The notes beneath the pieces are model-generated. The model searched no databases. It was not told where the DNA came from and saw nothing but the letters and a program-made list of their open reading frames with translations. 64,000 nt of DNA from Gnetum montanum (Eukaryota > Streptophyta > Gnetopsida > Gnetales > Gnetaceae): assembly GCA_015680685.1 (NCBI GenBank), contig MNCI01013742.1, positions 241,527 to 305,526 on the forward strand. Reading direction: 5' to 3'. The position numbers and the translations under genes were made by a program. Shown here one piece after another: positions 1 through 10,297 of this stretch (position 1 is its first letter; each line of letters starts with the position of its first letter).

Positions 1-1182
1 GGAATGGTGGTGGCTCTTTGAAGATGCATCCTTATTCTCCAAGTGGATGGTGTAACCAAATGCATTGATGCGAAGTCACTGGAAGTAGTTGGTTTGAGCT
101 GGAGTTGGAATGAGATTCACTGAGTCACATTAATCATAAACCACACACGAGGCTGTACACCACCTTGTCTTGGGATTCCATTCCACTTCTCTTCTTTCCA
201 TCCTTCTCTCCATTATTCACCTCATTGCTGGTTGTATCATTAGTATATATTTTGGTTGATACATTGTTTTCTTTTTGGTAAATTCTTACGATTAAGATTT
301 TAACTCTTGTTCCAAAGGACATTCCCAGAGCCTACGGACTCTTTGAATGTGGGATTGTCAGGGCATTAAGGGCATGAGCCTGCTTTGGGGAGGACCCACT
401 GACATTTCTATTTGGAACATTAGTTAACTTCTTTTCCATAACATTTTGCAATTAATTTCATTTTTGTTCATTTCCATCTTGACATCCACTTCACCGATGC
501 CATAGTTGTCCCTTTCCACCTATCTTTTCTTACTCCTTTTCTTTCTCCATTCTAACGCTACCAGAGGTTCGCGATTAGTCATGGGGGTACGGGGCCTGCT
601 TTTTCGATTTTTCTCCTAAGCCCCAGATTTTTTCATTTTTCTTCCTAACCCCTATACCTTTGGTAGTCATCATCTACATTTTCACAGATCCATATCAGCC
701 ATACCACAACCTAGCTAATGAACCTAAACCGAAGCAAGGTATTCTTTACTTAATGATTCAATTACCCTTGCTAATATATGATTGTGTTGTGTGTGCAGAT
801 GGCAATCATACAACAATGGAATGGATCTGGAGCAAACACTTGGAATGGAGCAGCGCTGAAGCAGCTATGCAAGGAGCAGGATCGATAATGCACTTACGGA
901 TGGACAACAGAAGGCGCAATCTAGGCAGTGGCAACAACAAGATTCTTCTCTCTTCTTCTATTCTATGCTCTCTCCTCTTTTCTCTCAGCTGCCAAATGTG
1001 GCCTGATGTCATTGTAATAAGGAGTTCACCCTTGTTGTCATGAACACCAGTTTTTGTCAAGTCTTGTAATAAAGACCCGTTCACATGTCATCCCATTAGT
1101 TCCATTCCCCTTAATAATCCCATCCCTACCTGATATTATTGTAAGGAACTCGAGGACGAGTTCTCATTCAGTCATGGGGGTA
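1..1182 (+). mobile_element. Gypsy element E, 3' internal region (cut by window edge)
   Basis: This stretch aligns by eye with the region before the 3' LTR in elements K (about 4570-5744), A, B and D. Shared landmarks are the sentence-like blocks around 'gagtcacattaatcataaa' and 'cattaagggcatgagcctg'. It ends in the polypurine tract at 1173-1182. No frame runs through it, and the short ORFs of 62 to 127 codons lie on both strands with no family likeness, so I treat them as chance. It is probably non-coding 3' sequence between integrase and LTR. The 5' part of the element lies outside the window. Confidence 0.75.
1173..1182 (+). other. Polypurine tract of element E
   Basis: The sequence catgggggta sits directly before the LTR start TGACGAG. 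The same tract, with one or two changes, precedes the LTR start in K, A, D, F and I, which fixes the U3 boundary. It primes plus-strand DNA synthesis in LTR elements. Confidence 0.75.
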
Positions 1183-1204
1183 TGACGAGACGCAACATGC
1201 ACAG

Positions 1205-1290
1205 TGCCGCGATATCGTGTCTTTCCCTGCGATATCGTGTACACGATATCACTTCTTTCCCTGCGATATCGCGTACGCGATATCGCAGTC
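1205..1290. repeat. GATATC palindrome array in U3 of element E
   Basis: Four GATATC-centred units occur within 86 bp upstream of the TATA box. Positions 1231-1250 form a perfect 20-bp palindrome (gatatcgtgt plus its complement) and 1261-1288 a perfect 28-bp palindrome centred on GTAC. Related but decayed units occur in the U3 of C (34446-34535) and B (44309-44342). They could be transcription-factor sites or hairpin-forming sequence; which is not decided by sequence alone. Confidence 0.8.
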
Positions 1291-1554
1291 CACCGCCATA
1301 TCTATAAATAAGAGGCGGCACTCCCCTCATTTCCAATCCTGGCTAGAAGTAGCGAAGCTCTGGCAGATTGATCACTCCAGAGTTAGAATTTTTCCCATGT
1401 GCCCGCAGTAGGAGTCCTAGAGTGAACGACTCTTTATTAGAGCAGCTTGTAACCTGAACCCAAGTTGTGTACAGCAATAAAGATGAACTTGATTGGATAA
1501 ACCTTGCAGTACATGGTTTTATTTATTGTTATTTACTGCTTTCCTAGTGCGTAC

Positions 1555-1835
1555 AAGTACGACTTGATTACGAGCATCTACGGATGTGTACGGCTAGTCA
1601 AGGAATTGGCTGCTTGTCGTAACGCGTGAGTACGACTTAACTACGAGCATTGGCTGCTTGGTAACCCAGTAGCGTATTCCAGGATCTGCGCTTGGTAATC
1701 CCAGTGGTAGTCCAATGTGTACGGCTAGTTAAGGAATCGGCTGCTCATCGCTAGGCTAGAACATGTGATAAGTACGACTTAGTTACGAGCACCCACGGGT
1801 GTGTACGACTAGCTAAGGAATCGGCTGCTTATCAC
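1555..1835 (+). repeat. Imperfect tandem repeats in R-U5 of element E
   Basis: A unit of roughly 60-65 bp beginning 'aagtacgactt' and containing 'gtgtacggctagt' and 'aaggaatcggctgct' recurs near 1555, 1627 (partial), 1709 (partial) and 1770. The other LTRs carry only a short related stretch here. The expansion accounts for most of the extra length of this LTR. Confidence 0.7.
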
Positions 1836-2255
1836 ACTTAAGCTAAATAGGTGTCTCAGCATGACCACTTCAAGCACTTGCGTTACGTGTGGTGATCCCA
1901 GTAATGATTAGCGTTTAGTAAGCCACAGTTGCATAGTTCAGGGTGTGTCCGGTAAGTGGGAACGGATGCTGACGCTAGTTAATTTAGACTTAGGACATTA
2001 GTTAGAGTTAGTTAGTTTCTCAACCCTTTCTCCCATAGCTTAGGCGATAAACTTGAAAATACAAAAAAAATCACATACCTTAGACTTGCTTAACCATACA
2101 CCGTGACACTTACAAGCAAGCTTGGGAAGACAACGAACGATTTACCCCAAGTGTTTCTTGTGGCATTAAGGCATTTAGTTTGCGGAGTTTGACCGGATCG
2201 CGCGTGCACACTCGTATTCGTATGGTTGAGTGTAGGGGTACCTCGCCACTCATCA

Positions 2256-4002
2256 CTTGTGCTTCCTTTCATTACATAGTTCATTCTTTGTTTTATTTCT
2301 TATTATTATCAATCATTCATTAGGTGTTTTTACCCAACATAATTCTCTTTTTTCTATGGTTAATATCAGAGGGTATTACATAATTCCTGTTACCACACCT
2401 CCTTGTCAACCTTTATAAGCACTTGTAATACTTGTTCTATGCCTTCTAAGTTCTTATTTGATTTAGATTCTTCTAAACCATTTAAAGTCATTTGTGGATT
2501 TTCTTCTAAATTCATAAGTGCTAAAATGTCTCATTCTAGGAAGAGAAAATAATAATAGGTTTTTATGATGCTTTTATTCTTATAAATTATAATGATATGC
2601 AATTTCTATTTGTCTATCAACTGTGTCTTATTTTCTACATGTTTTTAATTCTCTCATTTCTAATATATATACATAATTTTTTTTTGCTAAAGTTTTAGCA
2701 TTTTCAAATTAAAAATACATATTATTTTGCACTAGAAAATTATTTTGTAAGATAGGTTTATAAAACAAAATGAAATTAGATGGTAGATCTTTCATTATTA
2801 ACTTGAAACTATAAGAACCTGTATTTTTGGTATCTTTAATAGATCTTTCATTATCAACTCCAAACTTCCATAGCTCTTTCTTTTAATACAATTTGATGAT
2901 ATAGGAAAGGTGCTATGGAAGATTGGAGTTGATGGAGATACTTGTGGATTATTAATCAGTTATGATGTTTCTTGAATTTTGCTAATTTTTTCTCTTATTT
3001 TGTAGATATTTTTGTGCAGATTCAAAGGTGAGTAATCTTGGATCCTTTTTCATTGATTTGCAGGTTTGTGCACATTTATGAGATGGGTTTTGTATTGTTT
3101 TTCCATATTAATGGGCATGGCTTTGAATGCTTAGAATTTTGTTTTGGTAAATTTTGTATGCATAATTTATGATTAATTATATGGCTATTTCCATAGATTT
3201 GGGTATGGGTTTTGTAAGAATTCTTTCAACAATTTTGTGGGATTAGATTTTGTTGTATTCTGGGTCCTTATCAGTTGCATGGAATGTTTGGAGTTGTTGA
3301 AATTATTATTCAATTCTATTTTGGACCTGGAGAGATGTGGTTCGGTTTTGTTGTGCAGTTAGCTTAGAGTTTAGAATTTTCATTCATTTGGAGTATTTTT
3401 GCTTAGATCTATTTTTCCCTTTTTCCCAATTCTAAGCTCTTATTATGTATTATTATGATTTTCTATTCACGTACTAGTTTTAATCAAATCTTCTTTCCAT
3501 TGTTTGTATTAAGATCTCAAACATGCAAATATGATTCTTATCATTTTTAAGTTTCCTAGGCTTTAATCATATCCATTTTAGTTTTTCCTCACTGGTTTAG
3601 TTATTGCTGACCTTTTGGTATGTCAAAACCTTAAGGAAAACGGAGAACAAAGAACGTTTGTTATGGATGATGTGTCTATAGGTCATGAACAAGAAATCTA
3701 CATCATAAGGACTCAAGGAAATGAAATCTACAATGAATTTTCAAAATGGAGACTTCATAGGAAAGATGAGAACATGGACACATATGGGTGAAAACGAAGC
3801 TACAAACCAACTGAAGATGCTCTAAGGATTAGAAAGAAGAAAAATCAATGAGAGAAAGCCTCAGGAACTAGAGCTAAATAGTTAAGGAGACATCTCCAAG
3901 AAATAGTAGATGTCTTAATTGAGAAGAATGGATTCATAGGAAGACATCTTCAAAAAATATGAGACATTCTGGTTGAATTCTAAGAACTAAACCAGTTAGA
4001 AC
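2256..4002. other. Unassigned AT-rich spacer with exon-like and copia-like pieces
   Basis: No protein family is recognisable. Around 2990-3062 there is a short segment bounded by good plant splice-like signals (T-rich tract ending 'ttgtag', then 'aaaggtgagta', then 'tttgcag|gt'), which may be a captured or decayed gene piece. From about 3870 to 3992 the motif 'agacatct' repeats and is followed by 'ttgaattctaagaactaa', the same arrangement as at 24990-25085 beside element A. It abuts the cut edge of element K. Confidence 0.4.
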
Positions 4003-4042
4003 TTCATATTCATTCCTAATGTTTGGTTTTTACCTTTGAATT

Positions 4043-4237
4043 ATGATGCTGATATTAAGGTATGGTTCTTTTGGTAAAACAGATAATGAGTCCATGCCAT
4101 TCACTCATCCATACACCTCTGTGGTCTCCTTTGGCTTGGAACTGTACAGTCCCCTTTTTCTAAGTAAACTTGTTAATGAATTGGTGGTTGGGTATTTTTC
4201 GACCCAAGGAAAGACTCAAAGGATGAAAAGGGTGTAA
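4043..4237 (+). CDS. Small ORF of the element 3' region, 64 codons
   Basis: This short frame begins MMLILRYGSFG and ends MKRV. Homologous frames occur at the same place in A (27375-27569) and B (51702-51893), while D has an early stop near the C-terminus. It follows integrase and precedes the LTR. I recognise no domain. The first residues are hydrophobic, but the rest does not look like a clear membrane protein. Position could suggest a remnant of an extra 3' gene as in some Athila/Tat elements, but equal conservation of the surrounding DNA means it may simply be a chance frame in a young repeat family. Confidence 0.3.
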   Translation: MMLILRYGSFGKTDNESMPFTHPYTSVVSFGLELYSPLFLSKLVNELVVGYFSTQGKTQRMKRV

Positions 4238-4347
4238 CTTCAAGGGAATTTGATGCATTTGTGCTGGCCATTCTCTTGGGTGCTTGGATGCTTTTTCTTG
4301 GGTTTTTCGCCATTTTAACATTGTTCAAAAATCAAGAAGCTAAGTGA
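4180..4347 (+). pseudogene. Hydrophobic frame overlapping the 64-codon ORF
   Basis: A second frame, open for 56 codons after a stop at 4177, encodes the hydrophobic run AFVLAILLGAWMLFLGFFAI, about 20 residues and long enough to span a membrane. The segment from 4231 to the stop is 117 bp here, in A (27265-27381) and in B (51887-52003). D has the same stretch with an early stop. There is no good start codon before the hydrophobic part, so it would need splicing or a frameshift to be translated. An envelope-like remnant is possible but unproven. Confidence 0.25.
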
Positions 4348-5744
4348 ATAAAAATAGGTCTTTGCATGGTGTGGTTCTCATGCAAAAAAAAAAAGGAAAA
4401 GAAAAAAGAAAAAAGTGACAATTCAAAGCACACCCCTTAGACATAATAAAGCAATATGGGCTACAAGCACTGGTTATGGAATTAGAAAGACATGTTACCC
4501 ATGCCTGAAGATTCCCTCTAACTAACGCCCTTTCTTGCTTCCTACTTCTCCATCTTACTCTCCTTGCGATGGTGGTCACTCTTTGTGGAAGCATTCTTGC
4601 TACCTCAAGAGGATGGATTGGCCAAGTGTATTAATGCAAGGTCACTAAATGTGGTTGGTTTGAGTCTAGATCTGGGATGAGTTCTACTTAGTCACATTAA
4701 CCATAAAATACACAAGGGGCTTTACACAACCTTGTTCTTAGGATTCCAATCCATTCTCTCCTATCCATCTTTCTTTCCATTTTCCACCTCATTGCCAGTT
4801 TTATCATTAGTCCATCCTGAGTTGATGCATTGTTTTTCTTTGGTGAATTCTTGTAGGTAGATTTTTAACTCTTGCTTCTAAATGACATTCCTAGAGCCTA
4901 CAAACTCTTTGGTTTGTGGGTTTGTTAGGGCATAAAAGGCATGAGCCTTCTTTGGGGAGGACCCACTGGCATTCCTTTTTGGTGCAATTGTTAAGTTCTT
5001 TTCCTTAAACATTTCCTACAATTAATCATCTCTTATTTCATCCCCATCCATGACATCCATTTTATTGGTGTTGCCATTGTTATTTTTTCCCATCTTTCTT
5101 GTTCCTCATATTTTTCCATCTTATAGCTACTGGAGGTTTGCTCTTAGTTGTGGGGACCCTGGCACAATTTTTTTAATTTTTTTGCATTTTACTAATTACC
5201 TAACCCCTATGCCTTAGGTAGTTGCCAGTGATAAATCTCTGAACCAGTTTCTGCCATAACCACAACTCAACCAATGCGCTTCATATCGAGGCAAGGTATC
5301 AACTGCATTGTGGATTATCTATCCTTACTCATTTGTGACTATGTTGTGTGTGCAAATGACAATCATACAAACAATGGACTAGGCTTGGAGGAAGCACTCA
5401 GGATGGACTGAAACTGGAGCATTTATGAAAGGAGCAAGTTTGATGGCATGGCTATGGATAAACAAAGGAAGGTGCAATCTTAGCATTGGCGGCAACACAC
5501 TTCATTTTCTTTCTCTCTCTTTCTCTAAAAGGTGTTAAATAAAGGCTTGGATGTCATTTATGTACGAGTGTTCACAACAATGGTCATGAACACTAATGTT
5601 GTAATATGCTTATTGATTAGTTCACTGGGCATGTTGAGTCTGTCATCCCATTCCACCATTAGTTGTCAATTAGTCAATAATCTCATACCTTCCCAATATT
5701 TTGTAAGAAACTCAAGGACGAGTTTTCATTTAGTCATGGGGGTA

Positions 5745-6475
5745 TGATGAGAGCAGTTACTCTAGCGGTTTATTCTAATTATTAGAGAAGTTACTCTAGC
5801 AGTTTATTCTAATTATTAGAGCAATTACTCTAGCAATTTATTCTAATTATTATGGTGATTACTCTAATTATTAGAGTAGTTTCTCCCAAGCCTATAAATA
5901 CAATGTCCAGGCACACAATTGAAAAGAGAAGTCTTTTAGCAATCAAGTAGCAAAAATTTTGTAGTCTATTTGAAAGTTAGAGTATTTTCCAAGTGCCCGC
6001 AATAGGAGGTCTAAGTGTGGATGGATCTTTATTCAAGAATTGTGTACCTAAGCACACCTTGTGTATGGTAATAAAGACGAGCTCTTCGATTCATCCTTGC
6101 AGCACTTGAGATTTTTTTTCTTACACATTTCTTTTATTTTATTTTCTTATGCATTTATTTTATTTTATGCACTTTACATTTTGATCAATTAAGCAAATCA
6201 TTAAATTACACTCAGTACGATCACTTCGAGCATGCATGTAACACTTGGTAACCTAGTAACAATTAGCGTTTGGTAATCCCAGTAGTGTTGCACTGGTTTA
6301 GGATGTGTACGACAAGTGAGAATGGATGCTGGTGTTAGGATTAGTTAGAACTTAGTTAATGAGTAGTTAAGATAATATAGTCACCTAGTTATCTCTCTTC
6401 TCCCTTATTAGCATAGGACATAAAAACAAAAAAGATATGAAAATCATATGCCTCAAGCTTACTTAACCATACAAT
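5745..6475 (+). mobile_element. 3' LTR of gypsy element K, truncated
   Basis: It begins TGATGAGAGC directly after the polypurine tract. U3 is the TCTAATTATTAGA type, with TATA box 'cctataaatac' near 5890 and polyadenylation signal 'aataaagacgag' near 6070. R-U5 follows the other LTRs up to 'cttaaccatacaat' and then stops matching at 6475, so roughly the last 150 bp are missing. The element is therefore cut at both ends. Confidence 0.85.
5753..5895 (+). repeat. TCTAATTATTAGA tandem array in U3 of K
   Basis: About four units of roughly 34 bp, each with 'agttactctag' and the self-complementary core 'tctaattattaga', lie upstream of the TATA box. The same array is present at 25743-25876 (A, 3' LTR), 34131-34230 (A, 5' LTR) and 62035-62142 (D) with different unit numbers. 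Confidence 0.85.
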
Positions 6476-7019
6476 AGTTACAAATCCTTGTTATAGAATG
6501 ATATCATTTGAGAATGAGGACATGATAAACTACCTCCTTTAGATTTTGTTTATCCTTCAATGAGTTTGCATTAAGGTGTTTTCTCCATGCCCTAATGCTT
6601 TGATTTTCCTTTTTAAATAGTATTTAAGATTTAAGGTTTTCTTAATTATTTCGTAAATGAAAATATAAGGAATAAGGAAACTTGAAAAAATAAATTTATC
6701 ATGTCAATAAGTTACATTAATTCTCTTGGCAATAACAAGTAGTGAATTAAAGATATACCAATCACCAATCATAAGTTCTAACCAAAGTTACACTATTTAA
6801 GACCCAAGATGGATATGTGGAACATTGTATTTAATTGGCTAGGATCATTGCTGATAATATTTGTGCCCTAATGTGTGCTTCCCTCATATAATTTATTTTC
6901 CATGTCATTGTAGAATTTAGATTTATTTTCCATGTTGATGTAATGAGCTATGTAGTATTAATGGGTTTATGTCTTCATGTAATATATAACATAATACGTT
7001 TTAATTATAAGAGGGAAGG
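6476..7019. other. AT-rich spacer without recognisable content
   Basis: Lies between the cut LTR of K and LTR J. I see no frame of note, no LTR ends and no family motif. Confidence 0.5.
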
Positions 7020-7960
7020 TGATGAGTGGTGAGGTACCTCCACATCCAACCATATGAATCACAAAGTGTTCATGCATGATCTAGTTGAATTCTGTGGACT
7101 TTATCATCTCTGATGCACTAGTCTTATAGGAAGTGAATCTCTCCTTAAGGTTAATCATTATCTTCCCAATTACACTTGTAATGTACATTAGTATGATTAA
7201 GTGTAATCGAGGCATCTGATTTTTATCATTTTGTATTTTTATGGTTTGGTGTTCAAAGGGAGATAAAAGTAATTAGATTAACTAATTTAAATTAACTAAT
7301 TAACTAATGTCTAAGTAGTCCTAACATAAGCATTTCGTCCCACTTTCCGCACATGTCCTAAACCAATGTATTCACTGCTGAGTTACCAAGTGCTACACTA
7401 CTAGGTGTACCAAGCAATAACACTACTGGGATTACCAAGAAAATATGTGTTATGCTTGAAGTGGTCATACTTATGTGTTTAATCTATCTTGCTTAATTGC
7501 TTCATTAACTTAATTACTAGAAACATTTAATAAATAATTGAAAGCATTGAATGCATAAACAAAATAGCTTGTCTTTATTATCCAAAGTGGTACAAGGTTT
7601 ATCAAAAAGCTTGTCTTTATTATCGCACACACTGTCGTGCTCAGGTACAACAATGCTCAAATAAAGATCCATACACTCAATGACTCCTACTGCAGACACT
7701 TGGGAGGAAAATTCTAATTTTCAAATGAACAAATTTCAAGAGCTTTGTTGCAAAAAAAACTCTATTGACCAAAAAATTACATAAACACGGTTGTCAACAC
7801 ATATTTATAGATGAATATAGACACTACGTCAACAGCGCTACATCGATGGGGCCTCTTCAACACAACTGACCATGTCAATGGGGCCTTTTTGATGCAACTG
7901 ACCATGTTGATAGGTTGAAGCCTTATTATTGGAGTCTTGTTGACAGAGCCAAGATATTAG
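7020..7960 (-). mobile_element. Gypsy LTR J, U3 type III, isolated
   Basis: Read on the minus strand the LTR ends in CTCATCA at 7020, with R-U5 like the other LTRs. Its polyadenylation signal is the complement of 'ctttatt' near 7575-7620 and its TATA box is the complement of 'atatttatag' near 7802. U3 contains repeated 'catcgatg' and 'ccatgttgat' motifs as in F and I. No primer site lies at the left and no polypurine tract at the right, so this is a solo or broken LTR; the right limit is approximate. Confidence 0.65.
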
Positions 7961-9729
7961 GGCTAAGATATTGGAGCCAACTAAAAAGTTGAATTTTTAT
8001 CAAATAACCCAACCAATTGATGATTCATTAGAAGGAGAAGTTAAAGTGAAGTCAAAATGTGCATCCTCTAATGCCACATGTCATACATCTCTTCCTTGGA
8101 GCCATTTATGGCCTAATGTGACCATCTCTCTTATCTTGGAATTACACAAAGTATATAGGTGGCATATCTTCATGAGTTGGGACCACATGTCTTATTTTCT
8201 TAAGATTTAGTTATGATTAGGTGGGGTCATTTGTAGTCATATTAGAGTTCAATAAGCTCTTAAGCACCTTTTCACTTTTCTATTTATTTCATGTATGTGC
8301 TCTTCTCAAATTTGAGGCATTTCATTGTAGCATGTATGAAGAAAGCTTGAAGCAATAGAAGAGAAAAGTTTGCCTTCGTATCATTGTCTCAACTTAGTTG
8401 TTTCATCTACTTTAATTTCTTTTCAAAATCTCATAGTTTCATAAATTTTAACTGTATTTCAATTTGATTTTATTCTCATTATCATCCAAGGGGCAAAGGA
8501 AGAATAAGATCTTGTTAGAGATCCATTTTTATCATTCTTCCTTGTGATCTTAGTGTTTATTACAAGCATTCAAGCCCAAGAAATGTAGAATTAATAAAAT
8601 ATACAAGAAAAAGTTATACTAAAATTATTTTTGGGTAATATTCACTTGAAGTGTGGGGATTGATTCTTTAACATTTGGAATTCATCAAACCTCTTCTAAT
8701 TATAGCATTGTTTCCATAGGCTTTCTTACATCATGAGCTACATGTGCACTTTGCCTTAGGGCTAAAATCAACTATTTTAGGCTTCTATGATGTTTCTACT
8801 TAATTGTGATGTTAGCATGATTTGCATTTCACCGAGATCTTACTGTCAGTGAAAACCATGAGTCTTCACCACATTGAAACCAACTTGTGGCCCATACAAA
8901 TCTTAGTTATCTTCTCATGTGCAACTTGTGATGTACTCACTCTATGGCTACAACCCTTGCTTACTTGTGCTACACCTCCACTTTCCTTGCTATTAAGATA
9001 CAAGTAGTTGTTCTACCTCCATCGTGAGTTATGTTGGACTCATAGTGGACTAATACCTCCTACCATTGCTTCACCTACCCTATGCTAACAACTGTGATCT
9101 ACCTTCTATTTGTGACATCCTTATATACTAGTCATACTCAACACCTAATGTGATTGAAATCTTGATCATGTTTACTAGTTGCAAAGAATATTTCTCAAAT
9201 TAGGCCTCTATTGCAACTTATGATGTAGTTGTGATCAACTTGTGCCAAATAGAAAAGAGACCACAAGTGTACCACAACCTACCCAAATTTCACAATGAGG
9301 TTATGTTGGATCATAAACTGTAAAAGAAGATAAGACATCCACCGATCCAAGCATTGATAGTACTTGGATGGCTTTCTTTAGCTAATGCTTACAAGCACAT
9401 TGTATGTTGTGACCTTCATATATATCCTTAATTTGTCTCCTAATTTGTTCTCTCTCATAGATACCATATGCCTTGTCAAGACAATGTTATGATTCTTCAT
9501 GATGGTTGATATATGCTAGATGTATATTGATTATTTATTGAGTTGATCTAAGTTCTCATTTCACTATCAGTTTTCTAAATGATTCTTTAGTTACTTATTT
9601 TCTTGGATAAAAGTTTGGTTTTATTTCTAAGCTCTTAATAATCTTTCTACCCCATTAGAACATTGACACCAACATCATAACGAATTACAATTAAGGGTAA
9701 CTAACCTAGTTTTCATTGTAGAATCCTAG
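7961..9729. other. Unassigned repeat-like region
   Basis: No protein family found. The stretch 8210-8560 has the feel of a decayed LTR (a leader-like run around 'gcttgaagcaatagaagag' followed by T-rich sequence), but I cannot place ends. Short frames at 7971 and 8822 show no likeness to any family. The right end joins the CCTAG target site of the solo LTR. Confidence 0.4.
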
Positions 9730-10292
9730 TGTAATGTCCCAATTCCCAAATGATGCTTTTGCATAATGAAGATGATGCCTCTTCATAACAAGTGTTACTG
9801 TTATCTTAACAAAGGGATGAAAGGGAAGTTGTAATTGAGACCCAAAAGGGTGCAATGCAATAACGGATGTGTCTCTTGAGATGATCTTTGGGGGTTTGAC
9901 CTAAGACATTTATACTTGGGCTTAGAGGTCATGCTAGTATGGCATGGTGGAGCTGGTATAGGCAAGTCATAGGAGCCGAGTGAAGTGGAATAGAAAGAGG
10001 AATGGCCATCCCTTCTGGCTGGTTGTAGTCCTAATTGTGGTGGTAATGTTGGATTGCCTCTAAGGGAACAAATGCCAAAGGAAGAAAATCCTAAGGAACA
10101 CTCTTAGATCATGATCTAGATACTCCATTCCATATCAATAAAGCATTCATTTCTTTCTCTTTTTTCTTTTTTCTTGTTATTTCCTTTATGCATAATGTTG
10201 AATGGACATTTGGTATATTGTCTTCTTACGCATGATGTCTAATATAACATATATTTGACATTCGCCATGATATTCAGAAATGGGATGTCACA
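9730..10292 (+). mobile_element. Solo LTR, about 563 bp, with target duplication CCTAG
   Basis: The termini TGTAATGTCCCA and TGGGATGTCACA are imperfect inverted repeats. The 5-bp direct repeat CCTAG lies at 9725-9729 and 10293-10297. A polyadenylation-like 'caataaagc' lies near 10137, suggesting plus orientation. The termini resemble chromovirus-type gypsy LTRs. A solo LTR arises by recombination between the two LTRs of one element. The last 55 bp have a relative at 34231-34285. Confidence 0.85.
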
Positions 10293-10297
10293 CCTAG

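Larger units (their letters stand above)
1183..2255 (+). mobile_element. 3' LTR of gypsy element E
   Basis: The LTR runs from TGACGAG to the shared end 'ggtacctcgccactcatca', giving TG...CA termini. At about 1073 bp it is the longest LTR here because of internal tandem repeats at 1555-1835. U3 carries the GATATC palindrome module. The TATA box is 'tataaata' near 1302, and a polyadenylation signal 'caataaagatgaac' lies near 1475. R-U5 matches all other gypsy LTRs of the window. Only the right flank (cttgt) is visible, so no target duplication can be scored. Confidence 0.85.
4003..5744 (+). mobile_element. Gypsy element K, 3' internal region
   Basis: From 'tcatattcatt' onward this matches the post-integrase region of A (minus strand 27610-25877), B (51650-53226) and D (63860-62143). 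The left edge is a sharp break, so gag and pol are missing. It contains a 64-codon frame, a hydrophobic frame and a polypurine tract 'catgggggta' at 5735-5744. Apart from those small frames it appears non-coding. Confidence 0.8.

Noticed and set aside
660-1043. 127-codon plus-strand ORF in the 3' region of element E
   Set aside because: Not open in the matching regions of K, A, B or D, no domain, and overlapped by an equally long antisense frame.
1205-1290. CRISPR-like repeat array
   Set aside because: The palindromic units are joined without unique spacers and lie in an LTR promoter; the context is a plant genome.
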